In this document: in pieces, positions 56,347 through 64,000 of the stretch
Position numbering within the stretch: position 1 is the first letter of the stretch
How the letters are laid out: each line of letters opens with the position of its first letter
NCBI GenBank assembly: GCA_002708825.1
Contig: PAPF01000026.1
Location: 1-64,000 of the forward strand
DNA: 64,000 bases
Source: Phyllobacteriaceae bacterium
GTDB taxonomy: Bacteria > Pseudomonadota > Alphaproteobacteria > Rhizobiales > Rhizobiaceae
Direction: 5' to 3'
Notes under the pieces: generated by a model
The model's input: the letters and a program-made list of their open reading frames with translations, nothing else
Told to the model about the DNA's origin: nothing
Databases searched by the model: none
Program-made: the position numbers and the translations under genes

Positions 56347-57825
56347 TCATGCCCAGTCGCGGCAGACATATTTGACATCCATGAACGCGGCCATGCCGAG
56401 CCGCGCGCCTTCGCGGCCCACGCCAGACTGCTTCATGCCGCCAAAGGGTATCGGCGCGCCGGTCACCTTTGTCCGGTTTACCGCCACCATGCCATATTGC
56501 AAGGTGCGGCTTGCGCGATAAATCCTGCGCGGATCGCTCGTATGCAGATAGGCGATCAAGCCGTATTCGCTGTCATTGGCCCAGGCAAAGGCTTCGTCCT
56601 CCGTGTCGAACGCGGCGATGGCCGCCACCGGCCCGAAGGTTTCCTCGCGCATGATCAGCGCGTCTGCCGGCACGTCGGCCAGCACCGTCGGCTCGAAGAA
56701 CAGCGGCCCGGCACCGTGGCGCTTGCCGCCGCAGACGAGCCGTGCGCCGCGATCAAGGGCGTCCGCCACATGCTCTTCCTGCTTGGCCACCGCCTTCCCG
56801 TTCATCAGCGGCCCGATATCCGGATCGGCAAGGCCCGGTCCGACGGTCAGCGCCCTGGCGCGTTCGGCAAACCGGTGGCAGAAATCGTCACAGGCGGCGC
56901 GTTCGACCAGGAAACGGTTCGCGCCGAGGCAATCCTGGCCCGAGGTGGCGAACTTGGCCTTGATGGCTTCGTTGACGGCATGGTCCATGTCCGCGTCAGC
57001 GAACAGGATGAAGGGCGCATGCCCGCCCAGTTCCATGACGATGCGCTTCACCGTGTCGGCAGACTGCCGGTAGAGCAGCCGTCCGACCTCGGTGGAACCG
57101 GTGAACGACAGCGCGCGCACGCGCCGGTCCGCCGTCCAGGCCGGCACGATATCCGTGGCATGGCCTGTCACGACGTTGAATACGCCCGGCGGAAAACCGG
57201 CCCGCTCGGCCAGTTCCGCAAGCGCGGTCGCGGAAAGCGGTGTCTCGTGCGACGGGTGGATGACCACGGTGCAGCCCGCCGCCAGTGCGGCGGCGGCCTT
57301 GCGCACGATCATCGCATTGGGAAAGTTCCACGGCGTGACGAGCGCGGCCACGCCGACGGGTTCCAGCCAGACCTCGACCTCCGCGTCCGGCAGATGCGAC
57401 GTCACGCTCTCGATGTTCGGACGCTTGGCTTCCTCGGCATAGAACTCGGCGAAGGAGGCGCCATAGTCGATCTCGCCGCGGGCTTCCGACACTGGTTTGC
57501 CCTGTTCCAGCACCATCAGCGCCGCCAGGTCCTCGCGCCGTTCGCGCATGAGTTCGAACCACCGTTTCAGGCAGGCCGAGCGCTGCTGCGGCAACAGGCC
57601 GGCCCAGGCCGGAAATGCCGCGTGCGCGGCATCGGCGGCTTGCCGCGCCTCGTCCGCGCCCATGGCCGCGACATGGGCGATGATGGCGCCATCGGCCGGA
57701 TTGCGAACCTCCATCGTCGCGCCGCTTCTGGCCGAGACCCAGGCTCCGTTCACATAGGAAAACGTGCGCAGGAGTTTCGGATCGCCGAGCCGGACCGGCA
57801 GCAGTCTCTTGTCGCTGTCCTTCAT
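56347..57825 (-). CDS. doeC: Aldehyde dehydrogenase of ectoine catabolism (DoeC-like)
   Basis: The 492-residue enzyme is of the succinate-semialdehyde dehydrogenase type, with PWNFPN (N167), general base E265 (VMELGGHAP) and nucleophile C299 (SGQDCLGANRF). It would oxidise aspartate semialdehyde to aspartate, the last step of ectoine breakdown. The segment that normally reads K-P-[SA]-E reads VVIHPSHETPLS, with histidine in place of the lysine that usually contacts the cofactor ribose. AGGAGG stands before the ATG at 57825. Confidence 0.87.
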   Translation of the reverse strand: MKDSDKRLLPVRLGDPKLLRTFSYVNGAWVSARSGATMEVRNPADGAIIAHVAAMGADEARQAADAAHAAFPAWAGLLPQQRSACLKRWFELMRERREDLAALMVLEQGKPVSEARGEIDYGASFAEFYAEEAKRPNIESVTSHLPDAEVEVWLEPVGVAALVTPWNFPNAMIVRKAAAALAAGCTVVIHPSHETPLSATALAELAERAGFPPGVFNVVTGHATDIVPAWTADRRVRALSFTGSTEVGRLLYRQSADTVKRIVMELGGHAPFILFADADMDHAVNEAIKAKFATSGQDCLGANRFLVERAACDDFCHRFAERARALTVGPGLADPDIGPLMNGKAVAKQEEHVADALDRGARLVCGGKRHGAGPLFFEPTVLADVPADALIMREETFGPVAAIAAFDTEDEAFAWANDSEYGLIAYLHTSDPRRIYRASRTLQYGMVAVNRTKVTGAPIPFGGMKQSGVGREGARLGMAAFMDVKYVCRDWA

Positions 57826-57944
57826 GAAGCGCCTCCTCTTGCCTTGGTATGGCGTGACGGGCTCCACGATAGGGGCGAATGCAGGAGCATTTTCACCGCA
57901 ATCACGGCATGCGGCAGTGGTTCTTGCCGGATTTGCAGCCGTTT

Positions 57945-58442
57945 TCAGCGTTTTTCACTGTCGTCCGGTGATTCAGGTCCGGCCGGCAGCGGCGGTGCGG
58001 TGTTTTTCACCGCCTTGGTGACGATGTAGCCGAAATAGCGCTCGATCCCCACGCCCGCATCCAGAAGCCCGTCCATCAGCCGCTGATAGGCATCGACATC
58101 CGCCACCACCGCTTTCATCACGTAGTCGATGCCGCCGCCCGTCGCCGCGCATTCCACGATTTCAGGAAGGTCCATGACAGCGGCCTCGAAGCGGCGGAAA
58201 TCGGCGGCCTGGTGATTGGCCAGTGTCACCTCGACATGAACTTCCGTCACGGGGCCCAGCCTGCGCAGGTCCACCATGGCCCGGTAGCCGTTGATGTAAC
58301 CCGCCTTTTCCAGTTTCTTCAGCCGTTCCACGCAAGGGCTGGGCGACAGGTTGACCGCTTGCGCCAATGCCACCTTGGTCATGCGCCCGTTGGCTTGCAG
58401 CGCCTTCAGGATGGCGAAATCGAAGGCATCCAGCCTGCTCAT
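57945..58442 (-). CDS. Lrp/AsnC-family regulator (DoeX-like)
   Basis: The 165-residue protein has an N-terminal helix-turn-helix (LQANGRMTKVALAQAVNLSPSPCVERLKKLE) and a C-terminal RAM effector domain (GIDYVMKAVVADVDAYQRLM). AsnC-type regulators accompany ectoine-catabolic operons and sense intermediates such as diaminobutyrate derivatives. The ATG at 58442 is chosen; a GTG at 58463 that overlaps the eutC stop is an alternative. Confidence 0.88.
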   Translation of the reverse strand: MSRLDAFDFAILKALQANGRMTKVALAQAVNLSPSPCVERLKKLEKAGYINGYRAMVDLRRLGPVTEVHVEVTLANHQAADFRRFEAAVMDLPEIVECAATGGGIDYVMKAVVADVDAYQRLMDGLLDAGVGIERYFGYIVTKAVKNTAPPLPAGPESPDDSEKR

Positions 58443-58459
58443 TCGAAATCCGCCCGCCT

Positions 58460-59452
58460 TCACGTGCTGATCGCGGTGCCGCTGCCCGCGGCGCGGGTGA
58501 CGGCAAGGGCGTGGGTCGCAATCGCGGTATCCTGCGCGCCGGTCCCCGTCAGGTCGCAGACCGTGACCTGGTCCTGCGATGTCCGCCCGGGCGCCTTGCC
58601 CGAGACGACGTCGCCCAGTTCAACCGGTGTCATGGATCCGCCAAGGCCGGCGGCCAGCACGCTGCGCCATTCGCCCAGCTTCTCGCACTGGGACAGCCGG
58701 TCGCAGACATAGGCGTCCACCTTCGCGATGGCCTGCGGGTCGATCTCGTTCTTGCCTTCCTGGTCCGACCCCATGGCGGTGATATGCAGGCCGGGATGCA
58801 GCCATTCGGCCTTGAGCACGGGTTCGCGCGCCGGCGTCGTCGTCACGACAAGCTGTGATTGCGCGACGAGCGAAGCCGGGTCGGCCACCGTTTCCGCCGT
58901 GATGCCGAGGCGCTCGGACAGATCCTTGGCGCAGGCGCCTGCCTTGCCGGGATCGCGGCCCCAGACCAGCACTCGGCGGAAGGGCCGTATCAGATGCGCC
59001 GCCTCCATTTGCAGGCGCGCCTGGACGCCAGTGCCGATGACGCCCGCCGTCTCGACCTTCTCGGGTGCCAGGTGGCGCGCGGCCACGGCGCCTGCGGCAG
59101 CGGTGCGTACGTCGGTCAGGTAGCCATTGTCTAGGAACACTGCCTTGACCAGCCCGGTGGAGGCGTCGAGCAGCACCATCAGTCCGTTCAGGCTCGCCAG
59201 TCCCTTGGACGGATTGTCGAAGAAGCCGGGGCTGACCTTGATGGCGAAGCCCTCGAAGCCGGGAATCCAGGCCGTCTTCACATCCACTTCGCCATGCACG
59301 GCCGGAAGGTCCATGGACAGGACCGGCGGCATGACGACGCCACCGGACGCCAGCGCCGCGAAGGCCTGCGAGACGACATCCACCGACGTAAGGTCCAGCT
59401 TCACCGCCGCGCGCAATTCTGTCTCGGTCACGATGCGGATTTCATGTGCCAT
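58460..59452 (-). CDS. eutC: EutC, ornithine cyclodeaminase-like enzyme of ectoine catabolism
   Basis: The 330-residue protein belongs to the ornithine cyclodeaminase/mu-crystallin family, with a Rossmann motif GVIGTGVQARLQMEA near residue 125 and FLDNGYLTDVRTAAAGAVAARHL just before it. In ectoine clusters EutB and EutC are thought to process 5-hydroxyectoine-derived intermediates. The ATG at 59452 has a strong GGAGGAGG site and overlaps the end of eutB by 11 bases. Confidence 0.87.
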   Translation of the reverse strand: MAHEIRIVTETELRAAVKLDLTSVDVVSQAFAALASGGVVMPPVLSMDLPAVHGEVDVKTAWIPGFEGFAIKVSPGFFDNPSKGLASLNGLMVLLDASTGLVKAVFLDNGYLTDVRTAAAGAVAARHLAPEKVETAGVIGTGVQARLQMEAAHLIRPFRRVLVWGRDPGKAGACAKDLSERLGITAETVADPASLVAQSQLVVTTTPAREPVLKAEWLHPGLHITAMGSDQEGKNEIDPQAIAKVDAYVCDRLSQCEKLGEWRSVLAAGLGGSMTPVELGDVVSGKAPGRTSQDQVTVCDLTGTGAQDTAIATHALAVTRAAGSGTAIST

Positions 59453-60449
59453 GGGCACCTCCTCCTGTCCTGATGCCGCCAAGATCCACCGGTTCGCCGG
59501 CCGTGACGGCCATGAACTGACCCATGTCCACGTTGCGGCCCGTGATGAGAGTCGCCACCGGTCCGGCAAGCCGCCCCGCCTTGCCGCTCATGACAGCTGC
59601 CAGCCCGACGACGCTGGCGCCTTCGGCCACCAGCCGGTCCTCGAAGAACAGTGCCTGCATGGCGCGATAGATTTCGTCTTCCGAAACCAGGATCACATCG
59701 TCGAGCAGATCGCGGCAAAGCGCGAAGGTGAAGCGGTTGGAAAGCCCGATGCCACCGCCCAGCGAATCGGCCAGGCTCGCCACTTCCTCCACCTCCACCG
59801 GCTTGCCCGCCGCGATGGACGCATGCATCGCCGCACCGCGTTCCATCGTCACCCCGATCACCCGGATCGAAGGCTTGATGGCCTTGGCCGCAAGCGCCAC
59901 GCCGGCCGCCAGACCGCCGCCCGAAAGCGGAACGAGGAGCGTGGCGATGTCAGGCCGCTCTGCCAGCATTTCCAGCGCTGCCGTGCCCTGGCCGGCAATC
60001 ACCGCCTCGTGGTCGAAGGGCGGGATTTCCACCAGGTCTTCTTCCTGCGCCAGCCGTCGGCTTTCAAGCCCGGCCTCGTCCTGGCTGCGCCCGGCAATAT
60101 GCGTTTCCGCGCCCAGGGAGCGAATGGCTTCCACCTTGTTGGACGGCACGAGCGACGACATGCAGATGACGGCGCGAAGCCCCCGCCGGTGGGCGGCGTA
60201 GGCAACGGCACGGCCGTGATTGCCGGTCGAGCAACAGGTCACGCCCGCTGCATAGCCGGGCAGTTGGGCAATGGCATTGGCCGCGCCGCGCAGCTTGAAG
60301 GCACCTGTCGGCTGGCAGGTTTCCAGCTTCATCAGGAATTCCGTCCCCGCCACGCCGCTCATGAAGGGCGAGGGGATCATCGGCGTCTGCACCGCCATGC
60401 CGGCAATGCGGTTCGCCGCCGCCATCACGTCCGCGAGCGAAAGGCTCAT
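59442..60449 (-). CDS. eutB: EutB, threonine dehydratase-like PLP enzyme
   Basis: The 335-residue fold-type II PLP enzyme has its Schiff-base lysine K52 in CQPTGAFKLRGAANA, an asparagine/phosphate site in SSTGNHGRAVAYAA-like sequence (CCSTGNHGRA), and the glycine loop PLSGGGLAAGV. EutB is found with EutC in clusters that break down 5-hydroxyectoine. It is the first gene of the leftward set, and its start diverges from doeA across a 257-base gap. An earlier methionine at 60476 has no ribosome site. Confidence 0.87.
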   Translation of the reverse strand: MSLSLADVMAAANRIAGMAVQTPMIPSPFMSGVAGTEFLMKLETCQPTGAFKLRGAANAIAQLPGYAAGVTCCSTGNHGRAVAYAAHRRGLRAVICMSSLVPSNKVEAIRSLGAETHIAGRSQDEAGLESRRLAQEEDLVEIPPFDHEAVIAGQGTAALEMLAERPDIATLLVPLSGGGLAAGVALAAKAIKPSIRVIGVTMERGAAMHASIAAGKPVEVEEVASLADSLGGGIGLSNRFTFALCRDLLDDVILVSEDEIYRAMQALFFEDRLVAEGASVVGLAAVMSGKAGRLAGPVATLITGRNVDMGQFMAVTAGEPVDLGGIRTGGGAHGT

Positions 60450-60706
60450 GCCGGCGCCAGCCTGCCGTGTGAACATGGGAAGCGGGTGGCAAAGACACGC
60501 AAATGTCGCATCCGGAACTCCTCTGGTGCATCCTGTCGGTGTTTTCTGGCAGGGTCCGGAACCTGCGGCTGCAAGGCATCACGCGCGGCCGCCCCTGTCA
60601 ACTTTCCCGGTACTGTTTTTCGCTTGTCCCCGGCGCTAGGGTCAGGCGGAGGCGCAGTGCCGACAATGCGGCAGGACAATGACGAGAAACCTGGAGGGGA
60701 AACGCA
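60450..60706. promoter_or_regulatory. Divergent control region of the ectoine catabolic genes
   Basis: This gap separates eutB (leftward) from doeA (rightward) and must contain both promoters. It is GC-rich with a few AT-richer patches, near 60490-60515 and 60605-60620. I see no clear palindromic operator; binding of the AsnC regulator is likely here. Confidence 0.4.
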
Positions 60707-61891
60707 ATGCCGGCAAGCCATCTGCCATTCGAGAAGGCCGAATATGAACGCCGCCTTGCCCGCGTGCGCGAGGCCATGGCCGCCCAGCAGCTTGACCTCC
60801 TGTTCATCGAGGACCCGTCCAACATGGCCTGGCTGACCGGCTATGACGGCTGGTCCTTCTATGTCCATCAGGGCGTGCTCGTCTTCCTCGACGAGGATCC
60901 GGTCTGGTGGGGCCGCTCGCAGGATGCCAACGGAGCGCTGCGCACGGTGTGGATGGATGATGCCAACGTGGCCTGGTATCCGGACCACTACGTGCAGTCC
61001 ACGCTCTGCCATCCCATGGAACTGCTTGCCGCCATGATCCGTGACCGGGGCTACGGGTCGAGCCGCATCGGCGTGGAACTGGAGAACTACTATTTCTCCG
61101 CCAAGGCCTTCCTGGTGCTCCAGCACGAATTGCCCGACGCCATCCTGGCCGATGCCACCGCGCTGGTGAACTGGCAGCGCGCGGTCAAGAGCGAGCCGGA
61201 AATCGCCTTCATGCGCAAGGCCGCGCGCATTTCCGAGAAGATCATCGACTACGTGATCGAACGCGTGGAACCGGGCGTGCGCAAGTCGGAGGTCGTCGCC
61301 GAGATCTACGGCAAGGCGATACGCGGCACGGACGAGGACTGGGGCGACTATCCGGCCATCGTGCCGCTGCTTCCGTCCGGTTCCGATGCCGCCGCCCCGC
61401 ACCTGACCTGGGACGGACGCATTTTCGAAAAGGACATGGCCACCTTCTTCGAGATCGCCGGCTGTTACCGCCGCTACCACGCGCCGTTCTGCCGGACCAT
61501 CTTCCTCGGTACGCCGCCTGACTACTTCCGCCGCGCCGAGGAAGCGCTTGTCGAAGGCCTGGAAGCCGGGCTTCAGGCCGCACAACCCGGCAACACCGCC
61601 GCCGACATCGCCCGCGCACTGGCCCTGCCGCTGGAGCGCGCCGGCATCGAGCGGTCCGCGCGCGCGGGCTATCCCATCGGCCTGTCCTACCCGCCCGACT
61701 GGGGTGAACGCACGATCTCCATCCGCGAAGGCGACGATACCGTGCTCGAACCCGGCATGACCTTCCATTTCATGCCGGGCTTGTGGATGAACGACTGGGG
61801 CCTGGAAATCACCGAGAGCATCCTGATCCGCGACAAGGGGCCGGCGGAATGCCTGTGCGACCGGCCGCGCCAGCTTTTCGTCAAGGAATGA
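60707..61891 (+). CDS. doeA: Ectoine hydrolase DoeA/EutD (M24 family)
   Basis: The 394-residue protein has the M24 (creatinase/aminopeptidase P) fold with an N-terminal domain and a catalytic domain. Segments typical of ectoine hydrolases are present: NMAWLTGYDGWSFYVHQG near residue 43, LLPSGSDAAAPHLTWDG near residue 220 and YRRYHAPFCRTIFLG near residue 255. The enzyme opens the ectoine ring to N-acetyl-diaminobutyrate, and acts on 5-hydroxyectoine likewise. AGGGG precedes the ATG; the deacetylase gene follows by four bases. Confidence 0.93.
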   Translation: MPASHLPFEKAEYERRLARVREAMAAQQLDLLFIEDPSNMAWLTGYDGWSFYVHQGVLVFLDEDPVWWGRSQDANGALRTVWMDDANVAWYPDHYVQSTLCHPMELLAAMIRDRGYGSSRIGVELENYYFSAKAFLVLQHELPDAILADATALVNWQRAVKSEPEIAFMRKAARISEKIIDYVIERVEPGVRKSEVVAEIYGKAIRGTDEDWGDYPAIVPLLPSGSDAAAPHLTWDGRIFEKDMATFFEIAGCYRRYHAPFCRTIFLGTPPDYFRRAEEALVEGLEAGLQAAQPGNTAADIARALALPLERAGIERSARAGYPIGLSYPPDWGERTISIREGDDTVLEPGMTFHFMPGLWMNDWGLEITESILIRDKGPAECLCDRPRQLFVKE

Positions 61892-61895
61892 GCCG

Positions 61896-63056
61896 ATGAG
61901 CCCGCTCGACCGGACCGTCGCCATCCTCTCCGACCTGATCGCCTATCCGACCGTCTCCGCCGATTCCAACCTGGCGCTCATCGCCCATGCCGCCGAACGG
62001 CTGGGCGATGCCGGCGCGGCCATCCACATCCACCGCGACCCGACCGGGGAAAAGGCGAACCTGTTTGCCACCATAGGTCCGGACCGGCCGGGCGGCGTGG
62101 TGCTGTCCGGTCACACCGATGTCGTGCCGGCGCTGGAACCGGAATGGGAAGGCGATCCCTTCGCCATGCGCATGGACGATGGGCGCCTTTACGGGCGGGG
62201 GACATGCGACATGAAGGGCTTCATCGCCTGCATGCTGGCGATGGCTCAAACCTTCGCCGCCCGTGACCTGGCGCGCCCGGTCCATTTCGCGCTCACCTAT
62301 GACGAGGAAGTGGGCTGCCTCGGCGCCCGCCAACTGGTGCGGGATCTGGCCGCCGCCGGCATCAGGCCGGCCGCCGCCATCATCGGCGAGCCGACAAACA
62401 TGCGCATGATCGAGGGCCACAAGGGCTGCTGCGAATACACCACCCGTTTCAAGGGGCTGGAAGGCCATGGCTCCGACCCGGACGCCGGCGTCAACGCCAT
62501 CGAATATGCCGTGCGTTACGCTGCCCGGCTTGCCGAACTGGGCCGCGGCCTGCGCGCCGAACCGGTGGAAGGGTCGCGCTTCCGCCCGCCCTTCACCACG
62601 GTCCAGATCGGCCGCATCGAGGGCGGCGCGGCGCGCAACGTGATTGCCGGCGACTGCATGATCGAATGGGAAATGCGCCCCGTCCGTCCGGACGACGCGG
62701 GAAAGGTCAAGCGCGCCTTGCAGCTTTTCTGCGACGAGGTGCTGCTGCCGGAAATGCGCAGCGTCTCGCCCGCCTGCTCCATCGAGACCGAGGTGATCGG
62801 CGAGGTTGCCGGGCTGGAGCCGGTGACAGACAACGAGGCCCGCGACATCGTCGCCCGGCTGACCGGTGCCAACGACTGCGATGTGGTGGCGTTCGGTACG
62901 GAGGCCGGGCTGTTCCAGGAATTCGGCATGTCGGCCATCGTCTGCGGCCCCGGTTCCATTGAACAGGCCCACAAGCCGAACGAATATGTGGCCCTGTCGG
63001 AACTGGAGAAATGCCTCTCCATGCTGGAAGGACTTGCCGCGACATTGTCGCGTTGA
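61896..63056 (+). CDS. ArgE-type acetylornithine/acetyl-diaminobutyrate deacetylase (M20)
   Basis: The 386-residue enzyme matches ArgE in length and motifs: VVLSGHTDVVPALEPEW near residue 68, GRGTCDMKGFIACML near residue 101, and TYDEEVGCLGARQLV near residue 132. Metal ligand histidine and the catalytic glutamate are visible. Known ectoine clusters use a different fold (EutE/DoeB, AstE-like) to deacetylate N-acetyl-diaminobutyrate. Here an ArgE-like enzyme occupies that slot directly after doeA, so deacetylation of the ectoine ring-opening product is the best guess. Confidence 0.85.
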   Translation: MSPLDRTVAILSDLIAYPTVSADSNLALIAHAAERLGDAGAAIHIHRDPTGEKANLFATIGPDRPGGVVLSGHTDVVPALEPEWEGDPFAMRMDDGRLYGRGTCDMKGFIACMLAMAQTFAARDLARPVHFALTYDEEVGCLGARQLVRDLAAAGIRPAAAIIGEPTNMRMIEGHKGCCEYTTRFKGLEGHGSDPDAGVNAIEYAVRYAARLAELGRGLRAEPVEGSRFRPPFTTVQIGRIEGGAARNVIAGDCMIEWEMRPVRPDDAGKVKRALQLFCDEVLLPEMRSVSPACSIETEVIGEVAGLEPVTDNEARDIVARLTGANDCDVVAFGTEAGLFQEFGMSAIVCGPGSIEQAHKPNEYVALSELEKCLSMLEGLAATLSR

Positions 63057-63077
63057 GCCATGCGCAGCGGCGCAGGC

Positions 63078-63458
63078 CTATTGCGTCGCCACCCACCAGG
63101 TATTGCCATCCGGGTCGCGGAACCCGGCGCGCAGGTCGTCGTCGTCGCGTTTGCGAACCGGTTCCTGCACGCTGGGCGCGTCAAACGCCATGGCGCGTTC
63201 ATGGGCCGCCTGCGCGTCCTCCACATAGACATGCAGGTGTGTATCGCCGGAGCGCCATTCGCTCGCACCACCGCCGATCATGACCACGGAATCGCCGATC
63301 CTCACTTCCGCATGCATCAGTGACCCGTCCGGCCGGTCGAAACGGCGCAGAAGCGTTGCGCCGAATACGTTGCCCAGGAAATTGATCAGGCCCTGGGCAT
63401 CCGGACTGATGAGATAGGGGCTCACGCAGGTATAGCCTTCGGGCTTCCACTCGGGCAT
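63078..63458 (-). CDS. VOC-family (glyoxalase/bleomycin-resistance fold) protein
   Basis: The 126-residue protein has two beta-alpha-beta-beta-beta modules: YLISPDAQGLINFLGNVFGATLLRRF with HAEVRIGDSVVMIGGG, and THLHVYVEDAQAAHERAMAFDA ending FRDPDGNTWWVATQ. The conserved histidine and C-terminal aromatic strand fit the PhnB-like branch of the family. The substrate is unknown. GAGGAG lies before the ATG. It converges with the deacetylase gene, so it is probably not part of ectoine breakdown. Confidence 0.88.
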   Translation of the reverse strand: MPEWKPEGYTCVSPYLISPDAQGLINFLGNVFGATLLRRFDRPDGSLMHAEVRIGDSVVMIGGGASEWRSGDTHLHVYVEDAQAAHERAMAFDAPSVQEPVRKRDDDDLRAGFRDPDGNTWWVATQ

Positions 63459-63522
63459 GGCGGCACTCCTCTGCTGCTTCCCTCCACGGTGACATAGGGT
63501 GGCAATTCAGGCCAGCCACTCC

Positions 63523-64000
63523 TCAACGCAAGCCGCCAGCCATGCGCGCCGCTTCCGGGAATTGCCGCAATTTCAGCATCGCCACGGCGCCGAACACCGG
63601 GCCGGGCACGAGCACGAGAAACACCCAGCGCCAGCTTCCCGCCCATTGCGCGACCAGCGGAATGAGCCAGATGGCTCCGATGGTGATGGCAAAGCCCACG
63701 CCCATTTGCAGCGCCAGCGCCGATCCCACCCAGCCGGGTTCCGACAATTCGGTCACGGCGGCGGAAAACTGTGCGCTGTCGGCGATCACGCTCACGCCCC
63801 AGACCAGCGCGACGGCGGTGAATAGCCAGGCCGGACCGTCGAAGGTGAAGCCGATGGCAATGGCGCATGTGCCGGACAGGGCGAGTGCCAGCGCCGTGGT
63901 GTGGCAGCGCCCGATCCGGTCGGCGAGCCAGCCGCCGGCCGCAGCGCCGGCAAAGCCGATGGCGATGACGGCGAATGTCAGCGCCGAGGCATTGCCGCCG
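63523..64000 (-). CDS. MFS transporter, C-terminal part (cut by window edge)
   Basis: The open frame runs without a stop to the right edge of the window, so only the last 158 residues are visible. They include an MFS-type loop motif GGWLADRIGR between two helices, followed by about four further helices (for example WGVSVIADSAQFSAAVTEL and VGFAITIGAIWLIPLVA). It is a secondary transporter or nitrate/other exporter of the major facilitator superfamily; the substrate cannot be told. The start lies beyond 64000. Confidence 0.87.
   Translation of the reverse strand, partial: GGNASALTFAVIAIGFAGAAAGGWLADRIGRCHTTALALALSGTCAIAIGFTFDGPAWLFTAVALVWGVSVIADSAQFSAAVTELSEPGWVGSALALQMGVGFAITIGAIWLIPLVAQWAGSWRWVFLVLVPGPVFGAVAMLKLRQFPEAARMAGGLR

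Overview
This GC-rich window (by eye about two thirds G+C) comes from a free-living alphaproteobacterium, most likely of the order Hyphomicrobiales (Rhizobiales). The evidence is the nosRZDFYLX gene order with pseudoazurin, an FNR protein whose N-terminal cysteines are spaced C-X2-C-X7-C, FixK/FNR-type TTGA-N6-TCAA sites, an opgG-opgH-opgC glucan operon, and many ABC and TRAP uptake systems. No rRNA operon, CRISPR array, prophage or intact insertion sequence is visible. The only tRNA signal is what looks like the last ten bases of an initiator tRNA at the left edge, followed by a broken IS3-family transposase remnant.

Layout. 1-345: tRNA 3' end, terminator, IS remnant. 471-4124 (-): TAXI-type TRAP transporter (binding protein, fused 4TM/12TM permease, DUF1850 protein). 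4499-5774 (-): CaCA-family Ca2+/Na+ antiporter and a small membrane protein. 5924-15295: a LysR regulator divergent from a ten-gene operon that combines an amino-acid ABC importer with a creatininase-family hydrolase, class III aminotransferase, GNAT, two-subunit CoA-transferase and M20 deacylase. This looks like a complete uptake-and-catabolism route for an unidentified amino compound. 15552-20298: osmoregulated periplasmic glucan synthesis, with opgH apparently split. 20324-30016: a low-oxygen island with a YgiT-type zinc finger protein, phosphoribosyltransferase, [4Fe-4S] FNR, orphan response regulator, alpha/beta hydrolase, DUF3775 protein, and an acetyl-CoA synthetase / fused E1 / E2 / acyl-carrier-protein cassette; several FNR boxes lie in its gaps. 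30230-34428: glucose/mannose-type ABC importer.

34463-49838: denitrification. It holds a 95-residue unknown, nnrS, an nnrR-like regulator, a DUF1858 protein, pseudoazurin, the full nitrous oxide reductase operon nosRZDFYLX, then modABC and modE for molybdate. TTG-N8-CAA (NnrR) boxes precede nnrS/nnrR, pseudoazurin and nosR, and a ModE-like operator precedes modA. No nitrite or NO reductase gene is in the window. 49958-53372: katG divergent from oxyR. 53356-54864: an archaeal-type thymidine/AMP phosphorylase homologue. 54954-63056: ectoine/5-hydroxyectoine catabolism (doeD, doeC, AsnC regulator, eutC and eutB on one strand; doeA and an ArgE-type deacetylase on the other). 63078-64000: a VOC-family protein and the C-terminal part of an MFS transporter cut by the window edge.

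Taken together, the region equips a marine or saline-soil type heterotroph to scavenge organic osmolytes, amino acids and sugars, to adjust its periplasm to osmolarity, and to respire N2O and run an alternative pyruvate/acetate-to-acetyl-CoA route when oxygen is low. FNR and NnrR probably tie the middle 30 kb together.
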